From Bacilli bacterium (GTDB taxonomy: Bacteria; Bacillota_I; Bacilli_A; RF39; UBA660), in assembly GCA_900758495.1 (NCBI GenBank), contig CAAERO010000029.1:1-15200 (forward strand): a stretch of 15,200 bases of DNA, read 5' to 3'. Numbering within the stretch: position 1 is the stretch's first letter; every line of letters begins with the position of its first letter. Positions 1 through 7,781 of the stretch are shown here, piece after piece. A model generated the notes under the pieces. It saw only the letters and a program-made list of their open reading frames with translations. It was not told where the DNA came from and searched no databases. The translations under genes were made by a program, and so were the position numbers.

Positions 1-299
1 GCATATTCTAGTAATTCTTTTCCAATTCCTTTGCCTTTAAAATTCCCTGCTACCCACAAGCAATAAATATATTCATAATTTTTACCACTAATAGGAATCC
101 ACGCTGTTTCTATTGGCTCATATTCAATAAATATTTTTCCTCTTGCATTTAATTTTCTAAAAATATGACCATCTTTTAATTTACTTTTTATCCATTCCTT
201 TTTACTATTAACACCTGCTTGATGTTTTTTATCTCCTATTGCACAACATATATGCTCCTCGTCAATGTTTTCTAATGTCAAATTTATATATTCGTTCAT
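1..299 (-). CDS. GNAT N-acetyltransferase, YoaP-like (partial)
   Basis: The gene runs off the left edge of the window, so only about the first 99 residues are visible. The N-terminus reads MNEYINLTLENIDEEHICCA and continues with a KKHQAG segment; these resemble YoaP-type acetyltransferases, which join a GNAT domain to a second C-terminal domain. The acetyl-CoA binding motif A is present near the cut end as LWVAGNFKGKGIGKELLEYA, with the expected (Q/R/K)xxGxG loop. The start ATG at 297-299 has a good ribosome binding site (GGAGG, complement of 309-314). It follows the acyltransferase gene on the same strand after 58 bases that carry a 9-bp inverted repeat. A cytoplasmic acetyl-CoA-dependent acyl transfer is likely; the substrate cannot be told. 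The family call is good, the YoaP subtype less certain because the second domain is outside the window. Confidence 0.85.
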   Translation of the reverse strand, partial: MNEYINLTLENIDEEHICCAIGDKKHQAGVNSKKEWIKSKLKDGHIFRKLNARGKIFIEYEPIETAWIPISGKNYEYIYCLWVAGNFKGKGIGKELLEY

Positions 300-315
300 T
301 TGTTTAATCCTCCGT

Positions 316-358
316 ATAAATTACTATAAATTTTTCAAACTTCAAAATTGTAATTTAT
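316..358 (-). repeat. Intergenic inverted repeat ATAAATTAC / GTAATTTAT
   Basis: A perfect 9-bp inverted repeat (316-324 and 350-358) encloses 25 bases between the acyltransferase stop and the ribosome binding site of the acetyltransferase. The same arms, AAATTAC and GTAATTT, with the same 25-base spacing occur after the GyrI-like gene at 15079-15117. There is no T-run typical of a terminator, so its role is unknown. Confidence 0.55.
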
Positions 359-1587
359 TAAATAATTAACTTTTTGTTTTTCTCCTTTAATTTAATTATT
401 AAAGCTGAAGTAATATGTGTAATCAGTAGTACTATCAAAATCTTTAAATATGGATAATAATTTATATTTTTATACAACAAAGATATAACAAAAATTATCA
501 TAGGATGTATTAAATAATAATATTTAGAATAAGTACCAAATTGGAAATTTAATTTCACACTATTAGTAATATAAATAGCCAAAATAAATAAGTAGTAAGT
601 TAATGGTATACAAGATAATAAAATATTACTATTAAGTCTACCAGTATCGTGTAGTAATATTGCCTCAAAAGTTAATAAGAAAAACGAAACAATTAATTTA
701 AGAAAACAATATTTTGAATATGCCTTTTCCTTTGTACCTACATAATAACCTAATACTACATAAAATAATCCGAAGAATAAGAAATTTCTTGTAGTAAAGA
801 AAATATTATAATAATAAGATAATATTCTTTTTATTGATAACGGTAAAACTCCATAATAAGTTTCTGTAGCTCCAAACAATAATAATATAAAGGAAATTAT
901 TAATAAATATTTTATATTAAATTTTTGTTTCCATTTTTTTAAAACAATCAAAGAAAATATTATTGCAGGAAAATACCATAAATGATAATAAACTCCTGTA
1001 TAGCATAAAGCAATCAACACTATAATAGGTAGTAATATTATTGATAGAATAATTAGTAAAGGTAAAGTAATATTGATTTTTGATATATACTCATTTATGA
1101 TTGGCAAATATTGAATTATTGTACCTATTATTACAGGTATGTACAACAAACTCCAAGCAAAATATAATGGTATTGTTTTCTTTATGTATTCTTTTATATA
1201 ATTTTTATTTTCTTTCTCTTTTTTGGCAACAAAATAGCCCGTTATGATAAAAAATATAGGAACACATATTCTTGTAATGATATTATTGAATGCTAAATCT
1301 AATTCGTTTGAAAAGTTAAAAAATGGATGCAAGTGTAATACAATAATTAAAATTGACGATATGTATTTTAAAATGTTTAAATTTTGATAATTTAATTTAT
1401 TTATTCTGTAATTTTTATCTATATTTTTTTGAATAAATATTGTAACAAGACTAAAACAAATTATCATTAAAACAATAGTAAAAGGATATCCTAAGCCATT
1501 TTCAATTTGAAACACATTTATCAATTTTAAAAATAATATCAATATAGTTATTATTGATATTATTACTATTTCATTTTTATATTTCAT
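358..1587 (-). CDS. Acyltransferase 3 family integral membrane protein
   Basis: This 409-residue protein is almost wholly hydrophobic, with about ten membrane segments, as in the acyltransferase-3 family (OafA, WecH), which moves acyl groups, often acetyl, onto cell-surface sugars or peptidoglycan. The diagnostic N-terminal part is visible: SSILIIVLHLHPFF around residues 77-90 carries the family's conserved histidine (H85 or H87), and TRICVPIFFIITGYF at 105-119 matches the second conserved block with its arginine. No SGNH hydrolase domain is fused at the C-terminus, so this is the simple WecH-like form. The ribosome binding site is weak (AGAAGTGG, 8 bases before the ATG). It lies between the PstS-like gene and the YoaP-like gene on one strand and probably has its own promoter at 1628-1656. 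The acceptor is unknown. Confidence 0.85.
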   Translation of the reverse strand: MKYKNEIVIISIITILILFLKLINVFQIENGLGYPFTIVLMIICFSLVTIFIQKNIDKNYRINKLNYQNLNILKYISSILIIVLHLHPFFNFSNELDLAFNNIITRICVPIFFIITGYFVAKKEKENKNYIKEYIKKTIPLYFAWSLLYIPVIIGTIIQYLPIINEYISKINITLPLLIILSIILLPIIVLIALCYTGVYYHLWYFPAIIFSLIVLKKWKQKFNIKYLLIISFILLLFGATETYYGVLPLSIKRILSYYYNIFFTTRNFLFFGLFYVVLGYYVGTKEKAYSKYCFLKLIVSFFLLTFEAILLHDTGRLNSNILLSCIPLTYYLFILAIYITNSVKLNFQFGTYSKYYYLIHPMIIFVISLLYKNINYYPYLKILIVLLITHITSALIIKLKEKNKKLII

Positions 1588-1627
1588 ATTTAAACCACTT
1601 CTAACTCCAAAAAATTATTTTCTAACA

Positions 1628-1656
1628 ATTATATTACATTGTGATATAATCCATAA
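1628..1656 (-). promoter_or_regulatory. Possible promoter of the acyltransferase gene
   Basis: On the minus strand a perfect -10 TATAAT (1628-1633) is preceded at 17 bases by TTATGG (1651-1656), a poor -35. It lies about 40 bases upstream of the start codon. In such AT-rich DNA, chance matches are common, so this is weakly supported. Confidence 0.35.
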
Positions 1657-1717
1657 ATAACCTAAAATTATTATACTAATTATTATTGTAGTAATTACTA
1701 AATTGTAATTTGTAATA

Positions 1718-2896
1718 CTACTTTATTCCTGCATATCCAGTTTTTTCTATTATTTCTTGACCTTCTTTTGATAAAATCCAATCCAAAAGTTTCTGAACAT
1801 TTTCATTATTATTATCTTTGTATGTTACAGCATATAACGACCCAGTTATTGGATATTTTTCTTCTCTAATGTTTTCAATATTTGGTTCAATACCATCAAT
1901 CTTTAATATTTTAACATTGGAATTTTTTATAATTCCTTCCATATAATATCTAAAAGAAAAACCTATAGAATTTGTTTTATTTTTATAATCTGAAACTTTA
2001 TCTATTATTCCAACCATAAAATCATTAACTTGTTCTGTTGGTGCTTCCATTATTGGAGTATCAGCCATAAATCTTTTTAACCTACTTTGACTTCCACTAC
2101 CTTCGTTTCTTTGAAATGCTACAATATCTTCATCGTTTCCACCAACTTCTTTCCAATTTGTAATTTCACCAGAATAAATCTTTTTTACTTGTTCTTGAGT
2201 CAAATTTTCAACTGGATTATCTTTGTGAACAAAAAACACAAAAGCTTCTTTTGCAATCTCTGTATATACAAATTCTGTATTATTCTCTCTAGCAAAATCT
2301 ATTTGTTCTTCTGAAGGATATCCACCAAAAAATATGTCTGTCTCTTTTTGAGCAAGCAATGAATACCCTCTTACTGTATTATTATATTCAAAAACTCCAT
2401 CATTTAATTTGGTTGTATTGGGATAAGTTTCATTTACAAAAGCTGAATATACTGGAAATACAGCAGCAGCTCCATCTAATATTGGCAATTTTTCTGTTAA
2501 TTTTAAACTAGCTTCTTTATCTAATTTTACAATTTTTGAATCTTCTGTAAACGGTAAATACTCATTACAATCTATATTTACATTAGTTTTTACAGTTATA
2601 CTTTCTTCATATTTGTTTATTCCAATATTAATTCCTAAAACTATAAAGAAAACTAAAATAAATATTCCAAATCTTTTCAAATTTCTTTTTTTATTTTTTG
2701 AATATATTAAAATTAATAATAAGGTTGGTAATAGTAAAGCACTCCATACTGTAGAAATCACATTTATTTTTAATGAATTAAAAATTATTAACAAATAAAT
2801 TGATACTATATAACTTACAAATAGAGCGATTCCAGTAATTATTAATTTGAAAATTAACTTTCCAAGATATTTCATTTTATTATTTTCTTTATCCAT
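1718..2896 (-). CDS. Membrane-anchored PstS-like substrate-binding protein
   Basis: The protein has three predicted membrane segments (about residues 16-40, 45-66 and 76-93) and then an extracytoplasmic domain of about 300 residues like the phosphate-binding protein PstS (PBP_like family). Visible marks are DGAAAVFPVYSAF at 141-153, FVHKDNPVENLTQEQVKKIY around 222-241, SGEITNWKEVGG at 242-253, and RNEGSGSQSR at 263-272, which corresponds to the PstS ligand loop. I place the start at the ATG of 2894-2896 because GGAGG sits 6 bases before it; a GTG at 2906-2908 would begin inside that ribosome binding site. PstS proteins are usually lipoproteins beside pstCAB permease genes; here there is no lipobox and no permease gene next door, so it may sense or scavenge an anion rather than feed a known transporter. 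Transcription probably starts in the repeat at 2907-3078. Confidence 0.85.
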   Translation of the reverse strand: MDKENNKMKYLGKLIFKLIITGIALFVSYIVSIYLLIIFNSLKINVISTVWSALLLPTLLLILIYSKNKKRNLKRFGIFILVFFIVLGINIGINKYEESITVKTNVNIDCNEYLPFTEDSKIVKLDKEASLKLTEKLPILDGAAAVFPVYSAFVNETYPNTTKLNDGVFEYNNTVRGYSLLAQKETDIFFGGYPSEEQIDFARENNTEFVYTEIAKEAFVFFVHKDNPVENLTQEQVKKIYSGEITNWKEVGGNDEDIVAFQRNEGSGSQSRLKRFMADTPIMEAPTEQVNDFMVGIIDKVSDYKNKTNSIGFSFRYYMEGIIKNSNVKILKIDGIEPNIENIREEKYPITGSLYAVTYKDNNNENVQKLLDWILSKEGQEIIEKTGYAGIK

Positions 2897-2906
2897 AACA
2901 TCCTCC

Positions 2907-3078
2907 ACAAATTACTATTTGTCTTTCGGTTTTTATTATATCATTTTATTTACTTAAAATATTAAAATGTTGGTTAATTTTACTAAAATCATGTTATACT
3001 AACTTTAGTTAGTAGTTATTACTACCTATAATTTATTGCTTATAATGGTTGCTTTACCAGAACCTTAAGGGCTCCATT
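2907..3078 (-). repeat. Promoter-bearing repeat, left copy (172 bp)
   Basis: Read on the minus strand, this segment begins AATGGAGCCCTTAAGG and ends AAATAGTAATTTGT, and it matches 14265-14411 on the plus strand almost base for base: by hand alignment about 11 mismatches over about 145 positions plus one insertion of about 25 bases here. The extra part holds an 8-bp stem (2997-3004 with 3007-3014). An extended -10 element, TGATATAAT (2935-2943), points at the PstS-like gene. Similarity between the copies stops sharply at both ends. The 8-bp palindrome CCTTAAGG is conserved in both. It is a mobile or duplicated promoter/leader module; what it is called is unknown to me. Confidence 0.85.
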
Positions 3079-3085
3079 TGAAATA

Positions 3086-3119
3086 AACTTACAGATTGTA
3101 AAAGTCTGTGAGTTTTTAT
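3086..3119 (-). terminator. Terminator after the alpha/beta hydrolase gene
   Basis: A 12-bp stem with two G-U pairs (3086-3097 with 3103-3114, loop GTAAA) lies directly after the stop codon. The tail on the minus strand is TTTATTTC; on the plus strand it is TTTTTATTTT, so it could stop transcription from both sides. Confidence 0.75.
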
Positions 3120-4144
3120 TTTGTTATTCTAAGATTGATATTTTTATTTTCAATAGTACTATTATAAGTATCATTAATAAATTTATCTCCTAATTCATTG
3201 ACACCGATACCACTTCTATTATTGTGACTTCTACCCCAAATTATTTGATGACTAATATCAATTCCCATACTTTTCAATATCTTAATTGTATTTTCTGCTC
3301 TAGTAAACATTTCTGTTCCTAGAATCATTCTTTGATATTTACCAGCTTCGGTTGGTACACTTCTATTAAAATAACTCATATCATGCATAGGAGCAGGGTG
3401 ACCAAAATCATCAACTCTTGAATCAGATTTGTTTTGTGTTTCAAATTCTCCAACATAGTATCTAAATTTAATATTTGAATAACTCTCTAAATCGAATTTT
3501 TTACCTGTCAAAGATTCATAGTCAGCTATTCCTAATGGATAAACAAAGTCATCTGTTGGAATAGGAATACTACCACTAGCACCACCTATACAAGCATTTT
3601 CAACTATATCTGGGTGTAATAATGCAAATCTTTGAGCAAAAACTCCAGAACTTGAATAACCATTTAGAAATATTTTATCTTTTACAACTAATCCATTTTC
3701 TTCTTCTATAATGGTCTTTGCTTTGTTAATAATTTTAACTACTTGTTCATCAATTCTATAGTTCTTATCATCATTAGAAATATTAAAACATTCTTTAGAC
3801 AATTGCTGTAAATAAGGATAATTCTTATAACTTGGTATTAAGGGAATAACAATAGGTGCTGGTAAATTACTTGTCAAATTAGCTAATCTTAGTCCTGTTT
3901 GCATTCCTTGTTCTATAATTTCTTGAAAATTTTCACTTTCTAAATTGTTAGATTCTACTATAATTTGATCATTAACATCTTCAGCTAGTGGTATTGCTAG
4001 AATACTTGCTATATTAATACCATTATTTATATCAGTAGCTAAAAACTTAACTTTATATTGAGTCTCATTAATTTGATATTCTAAATCTACATCTTTGTTA
4101 TGTTTCAATTCATCAGATATATGTATTATAAAATCTTTATTCAT
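3116..4144 (-). CDS. Alpha/beta hydrolase, esterase-like
   Basis: The protein has 342 residues, no signal peptide and no membrane segment, so it is probably cytoplasmic. It carries a nucleophile elbow NGYSSSG at 161-167, aligning with the GYSxxG elbow of esterases (likely nucleophile S164). A helix with FAQRFALLHPD (169-179) follows as expected, then ENACIGGASGS, and a candidate catalytic histidine at WGRSHN (H307). The acidic member of the triad is not clear. The region before residue 95 is not obviously part of a minimal hydrolase fold and may be a family-specific N-terminal domain. Start ATG 4142-4144 is supported by GGGAG 8 bases upstream. It is a single-gene unit with its own extended -10 promoter and terminator. 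The substrate is unknown; nearby sulfotransferase linkage is only positional. Confidence 0.75.
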   Translation of the reverse strand: MNKDFIIHISDELKHNKDVDLEYQINETQYKVKFLATDINNGINIASILAIPLAEDVNDQIIVESNNLESENFQEIIEQGMQTGLRLANLTSNLPAPIVIPLIPSYKNYPYLQQLSKECFNISNDDKNYRIDEQVVKIINKAKTIIEEENGLVVKDKIFLNGYSSSGVFAQRFALLHPDIVENACIGGASGSIPIPTDDFVYPLGIADYESLTGKKFDLESYSNIKFRYYVGEFETQNKSDSRVDDFGHPAPMHDMSYFNRSVPTEAGKYQRMILGTEMFTRAENTIKILKSMGIDISHQIIWGRSHNNRSGIGVNELGDKFINDTYNSTIENKNINLRITK

Positions 4145-4180
4145 ATTTTTCTCCCTATCATATAAATTTCATTTAATTAC

Positions 4181-4189
4181 ATTATATCA
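4181..4189 (-). promoter_or_regulatory. Extended -10 promoter of the hydrolase gene
   Basis: TGATATAAT on the minus strand (TATAAT at 4181-4186, TG at 4188-4189) lies 37 bases before the ATG. There is no good -35, which fits extended -10 promoters. Confidence 0.55.
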
Positions 4190-4221
4190 TTATTTGTATT
4201 TATATCTATACGAATGGTACG

Positions 4222-4242
4222 GATGATTTTTGATAAATCATC
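4222..4242. repeat. 8-bp stem-loop GATGATTT / AAATCATC
   Basis: A perfect inverted repeat (4222-4229 with 4235-4242, loop TTGAT) lies between the sulfotransferase terminator and the hydrolase promoter. It could be an operator or part of a longer terminator region. No T-run follows on either strand. Confidence 0.4.
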
Positions 4243-4243
4243 A

Positions 4244-4279
4244 AATAAGAAAAAAGTTCCAGCTATTTGCCAGAACTTT
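4244..4279 (-). terminator. Terminator of the aryl-sulfate sulfotransferase gene
   Basis: An 11-bp stem with two G-U pairs (4253-4263 with 4269-4279, loop of 5) is followed on the minus strand by TTTTTTCTTATTT. The stop codon sits in the stem, so this ends the transcript directly after the gene. Confidence 0.85.
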
Positions 4280-6218
4280 AGAATTCCACTGTTTCATTTG
4301 TATCGTATAGTTTACCATTAATTTCAATGAAGATAGAATAAATTCCTGAAAGGCCTTCCTTATTAATGTAACGACTTATAGTAATTCCATTTTTATTTTC
4401 TTCTTCAGTGAATATGTCAACACAAAGAGCAGTGTAAGGCTTTTTACTAACCTTAATATTATAGTAACTAGCAATACTATTTCTTACTAATACGACATTT
4501 ACTTTATCTTCTCTTTTGAATTGTCCTTTTAATACTAAGCGGTCGATTTCTTTAGTAAAACTTATTTTGTGTTTTTTGTATTCAGAACTGTTCTTATTAT
4601 ATCTTTTGGAAATATTAAGTTTCTTTTTAGCAACTTTAGTTTTACCAAGACTTCCAAGACGTTTAACTTTACCTAACTTTAATTCATCATTACCGTAAAT
4701 ATTCATCTTTTCAACACGGTAAAAATTAGCCGGTAAAGTTATTTCAAAGATAACTTTATTGTCAAGTAATTCTACAGTATCAGCTTTTAAAGTAACATCT
4801 CCACTTGTAAGACCAGCTGGTTTGTTAGAAGGTGTTCCATCAACTGATACAATTCCTCCAGAATGAATAATATAGTGATTGTCACTTAAATAATCGACAT
4901 CAGAAATATAAGGTGAATAGAAGTCACTTCCTCTTTCTTTACCATATTCAAAGACTTGTTTAATCTCCATTTTTTCAGTATCAATTTTATAAATAACACC
5001 ACGTGAATAAGAATCTTTTGCTTCGACATAATCTTCTTTGTTCTTAGACTTATTGTTACCATTATCAAAAAGAAAAACTTCACCTTTAGGAGTAATCATT
5101 GCTGCGTGTTGACTCCATTGCCATTCAAAGTCTTTTCCGACAGGTTTAAAGAAATACTTTTGATACTCTTTACTCCAATTTGTAGAGTCACCGATAATCC
5201 AGTTTAAATTACCACTCTTGTAATCAATATTAATAACAGCATCTTGATGTCTGCCAGATAAAGTAATTGAATTAGTTTTTTCATCATACCAAACAGAGTT
5301 ATTGTGAAACCAGTCATAACTAGTCCAGTTTTCGCTTTTACTATCTTCCATATTAAGAATTTTTCTTAAATCAAAACTTTTAACTACTTTACCAGTTTTC
5401 CTATCTAATTCTACGACATAGTCTTCTACTGTTCCATCACTATTACCAAAATTATCAGATGCCACTAATAAGTTACCATTCGGCATTTCATAATAATCAT
5501 GATGATAACCACCTTCTAAACTGTATTCAGTATAAATTTTTCCAAACATATCGATTTCATATAAACCAGTAACATAGTAAGGAGAATTAATAAGTCGTTC
5601 TGTTCCTACTAATAAATGTCCATTATTTAATTTTTCAATATCCCAGATAGCATTGAAAGATAAATACCATCTAACATCACCATTTATATCATAAGCAGCA
5701 GTATAACCAGTCGAAGAAGGGGAGAAGAAGTAAAACTCACTACCAAGTTTACTCTTATCAGCTTTGACACTAGTTGGTATTATAAAATCATCTGGTAATT
5801 TGTCAGTTTTAATTTTATATGTTTTTTTTACATCTTTATATTCTACAATTACTTCATTTTCACTATCAGGATATAACCCATAAACAGATAAATAATGTTC
5901 TTTAGCACTTTTAAACTGATGAGTAATAGTAGTCTTCTTATCTTTTCCTACTACTGTTACTTTAGGACTTACTTTATCTTTTGTTTCAAAAAGAATAAGA
6001 GCAGTTAGAGGGGAAGACTTGTAAGGGTCAACAATAATATTTGGTTTGTCAACTGTATAACCATCTATCTTAAACTTAGCTTCTTCCTTTGCTTGTTTTT
6101 CTACAAGACTTAATTCAGTCTTTACCTTTTTTCTTCCTCTTTGACTGTTAGTAAGAGAAATAACTATTCCTAAAAAAAGTAAAATAATTACTACCGTATA
6201 AACAATAATTTTTTTCAT
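4278..6218 (-). CDS. assT: Aryl-sulfate sulfotransferase (PAPS-independent), membrane-anchored
   Basis: The enzyme moves a sulfo group from one phenolic sulfate ester to another phenol outside the cytoplasm. It has 646 residues: a hydrophobic anchor or uncleaved signal at 4-22, an N-terminal beta domain (about 45-140), and the beta-propeller from about 155. Candidate active-site residues are H239/H240 in GYHHDYYEMPNGN, H305 in WFHNN, R323-H324 in SGRHQD and H371 in QWSQHAA; the 18-residue step from H305 to R323 matches the spacing I recall in the E. coli CFT073 enzyme. The end motif ITLPANFYRVEKMNIYG is also typical. The only cysteine is C599, so it cannot form the internal disulfide of the E. 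coli enzyme, and no dsbL/dsbI neighbours are present. AAAGGAAG precedes the ATG. It is divergent from the 459-residue gene and has its own terminator. Confidence 0.93.
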   Translation of the reverse strand: MKKIIVYTVVIILLFLGIVISLTNSQRGRKKVKTELSLVEKQAKEEAKFKIDGYTVDKPNIIVDPYKSSPLTALILFETKDKVSPKVTVVGKDKKTTITHQFKSAKEHYLSVYGLYPDSENEVIVEYKDVKKTYKIKTDKLPDDFIIPTSVKADKSKLGSEFYFFSPSSTGYTAAYDINGDVRWYLSFNAIWDIEKLNNGHLLVGTERLINSPYYVTGLYEIDMFGKIYTEYSLEGGYHHDYYEMPNGNLLVASDNFGNSDGTVEDYVVELDRKTGKVVKSFDLRKILNMEDSKSENWTSYDWFHNNSVWYDEKTNSITLSGRHQDAVINIDYKSGNLNWIIGDSTNWSKEYQKYFFKPVGKDFEWQWSQHAAMITPKGEVFLFDNGNNKSKNKEDYVEAKDSYSRGVIYKIDTEKMEIKQVFEYGKERGSDFYSPYISDVDYLSDNHYIIHSGGIVSVDGTPSNKPAGLTSGDVTLKADTVELLDNKVIFEITLPANFYRVEKMNIYGNDELKLGKVKRLGSLGKTKVAKKKLNISKRYNKNSSEYKKHKISFTKEIDRLVLKGQFKREDKVNVVLVRNSIASYYNIKVSKKPYTALCVDIFTEEENKNGITISRYINKEGLSGIYSIFIEINGKLYDTNETVEF

Positions 6219-6278
6219 AATACACTTCCTTTACAATTTCAATTTTAAAAGGAATATATCTAAAGATAAATAAAATAG

Positions 6279-6309
6279 AAGTTGAAAAAACTCAACTTGT
6301 GGTTGAGTT
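6279..6309. promoter_or_regulatory. Overlapping palindromes between divergent genes (operator or attenuator)
   Basis: Three related arms overlap here: AAGTTGA (6279-6285), AACTCAAC (6289-6296) and GTTGAGTT (6302-6309). The middle arm can pair with either side, giving two mutually exclusive stems: 6279-6285 with 6292-6298, or 6289-6296 with 6302-6309. Read toward the sulfotransferase, the second stem is followed by a T-run, so it resembles a small terminator. With a transcription start predicted close to 6307, it may instead be an operator or a 5' protective hairpin. Confidence 0.5.
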
Positions 6310-6313
6310 GTTA

Positions 6314-6343
6314 ATTATTAAAAGAATATTGTAAATTTGTTAA
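6314..6343 (-). promoter_or_regulatory. Probable promoter of the sulfotransferase gene
   Basis: On the minus strand TTAACA (6338-6343, 5 of 6 to consensus) and AATAAT (6314-6319, 5 of 6) are 18 bases apart. This gives a leader of about 90 bases with the overlapping palindromes at its 5' end. It interleaves with the opposing promoter at 6329-6358. Confidence 0.5.
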
Positions 6344-6358
6344 ACTATATGTTATCAT
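6329..6358 (+). promoter_or_regulatory. Possible promoter of the 459-residue gene
   Basis: TTGTAA (6329-6334) and TATCAT (6353-6358) lie 18 bases apart. A second possible -10, TATAAT at 6362-6367, is very close to the ribosome binding site. The region overlaps the promoter of the divergent sulfotransferase, so the two genes could compete or be co-regulated. Confidence 0.4.
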
Positions 6359-6383
6359 TCATATAATGAAAGAAGGTGAAATT

Positions 6384-7763
6384 ATGGTTGAGTTAGACGA
6401 AAAAAAGATAAATTCTCTATTTATTAGCTGTTTGTTTGATTCGAAAGAATTAATTAATGAACATACATCATTACAATTTACACCAGTTAGTTCTATTGTA
6501 GCCACTAGCAAAGATAATTGTTATACAACCAAGTTTTGTACTAAGAGGTTAAATGAAAAAAAACAAATAATTATTGATTTTGTTGATTCACTTTATAATA
6601 TTAATGAAGGCGTTACTTTAGAAGGGTTATATTATGATTTTTTAGGAAATCGTTGGTGTCAAAATATGGAGACTATTAATCGATTATTAATGTTAGCTAC
6701 GGCTTGCAATCTAGTTAGTAATACAGTGATTAGTAATGAATCTGACAAAAAGTTGATAATTAAAAGAACAAGAGTAAATGATAACTTACTTATTGTTGGT
6801 TTAAATTATGATTCAGAAATACAAACACAAAGTAAAATCATAAGGGAAGAACATACTAAAAAGAATAAATCACCTTCTGAAAGAGAAATGCAAATCACTA
6901 AAATACTTAATCAACGTTTGTGGACAATTAAAACAGGTTTTCATTTTTTAGGAATTAAGGTAATCCTAAATGAAAAAAATTTAAATCAATTAGATTTTTT
7001 TAATTTTGAGAATGAACTTATATATAGTAAGAAAGTTGAAGATACTGAAATACTAATTGATCAATCAACACTAGAATTTATAGATTGTTTTAAAAATAAA
7101 TTTACATATTATTGCAATAAAGATACAAATACATTTTCATATTCCTCTAAAGCTAACAATTATTATTATAGAGTGGATATAACTCAACAGCCAAGAGAAA
7201 AAGTATCAGAAATAGCAGTAGAAATAACAGATGCTAATTCAAATTATATTATTAAAAGATTTAAAATAAGTGATGATACATTAGAAGTTGAACTTAATAA
7301 TCAGTCTGGTCCTTATGGAAACTATGATGATGGAATAGAACGTTCTTTACATTATAAGAGTGGTCAGTTATCAAAAAATGACTTATTTTTATTTATGACT
7401 GAAGATGAATGGTATGAAAAGGGCCATCGATTATTTGTTTCTAGTGGTAAAGTTATGCTTGATGGAAAGGAGCAAGTTTCTAAGTTATCTGTTAGAGAAT
7501 GTCGTAAAGTATCAACATTAATTGCTTCTCATCCTAGAAATAGAGAATTAATACTATATACAATAAATGAATTGGATAAAAGGTTATCTGGTATTAAAAA
7601 ATATATTTCTGATAATTTTAGTTTATATAGCAAGCTAACTAATGAAGATACATATGAATCGAATATACTCGTTGATACTCTCGTTGAATCGACAATTTAT
7701 GAAAACTGTAATATTAATAATAAATCTATGTGTAAAATAAAAAAGAATGATTTTAAAAAATAA
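6384..7763 (+). CDS. Protein of unknown function, 459 residues
   Basis: I do not recognise this protein. It has no signal peptide or membrane segment and mixed charged/polar composition, so it is probably cytoplasmic. The N-terminal third (about 1-135) has alternating helices with several cysteines and a stretch EGVTLEGLYYDFLGNRWCQN. A charged linker rich in K/E/S (about 150-175) precedes a beta-rich central and C-terminal part with a YGNYDDG turn and ends in a helical region. I take ATG 6384 as the start because AAGAAGGTG sits 6 bases before it; an in-frame ATG at 6366 would begin before that site and has none of its own. It is divergent from the sulfotransferase gene and shares its control region. 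The stop lies inside a bidirectional terminator. A regulatory or partner role for the sulfotransferase is only an inference from position. Confidence 0.8.
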   Translation: MVELDEKKINSLFISCLFDSKELINEHTSLQFTPVSSIVATSKDNCYTTKFCTKRLNEKKQIIIDFVDSLYNINEGVTLEGLYYDFLGNRWCQNMETINRLLMLATACNLVSNTVISNESDKKLIIKRTRVNDNLLIVGLNYDSEIQTQSKIIREEHTKKNKSPSEREMQITKILNQRLWTIKTGFHFLGIKVILNEKNLNQLDFFNFENELIYSKKVEDTEILIDQSTLEFIDCFKNKFTYYCNKDTNTFSYSSKANNYYYRVDITQQPREKVSEIAVEITDANSNYIIKRFKISDDTLEVELNNQSGPYGNYDDGIERSLHYKSGQLSKNDLFLFMTEDEWYEKGHRLFVSSGKVMLDGKEQVSKLSVRECRKVSTLIASHPRNRELILYTINELDKRLSGIKKYISDNFSLYSKLTNEDTYESNILVDTLVESTIYENCNINNKSMCKIKKNDFKK

Positions 7764-7781
7764 TATTTGAAATCATTCTTT
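7742..7781. terminator. Bidirectional terminator between convergent genes
   Basis: A perfect 12-bp stem AAAGAATGATTT (7742-7753) with AAATCATTCTTT (7770-7781) has a 16-base loop that contains the stop of the upstream gene. The minus-strand side is followed by TTTATTTTA, and the plus-strand side ends in TTTT; it serves both converging genes. Confidence 0.75.

Noticed and set aside
2087..2314. Open frame on the plus strand inside the PstS-like gene
   Set aside because: It is antisense to a well-supported gene, rich in F/I/K/C as expected from reversed AT-rich codons, and has no ribosome binding site.
4516..4698. Plus-strand open frame inside the sulfotransferase gene
   Set aside because: It is a shadow of the opposite strand with no start signal.
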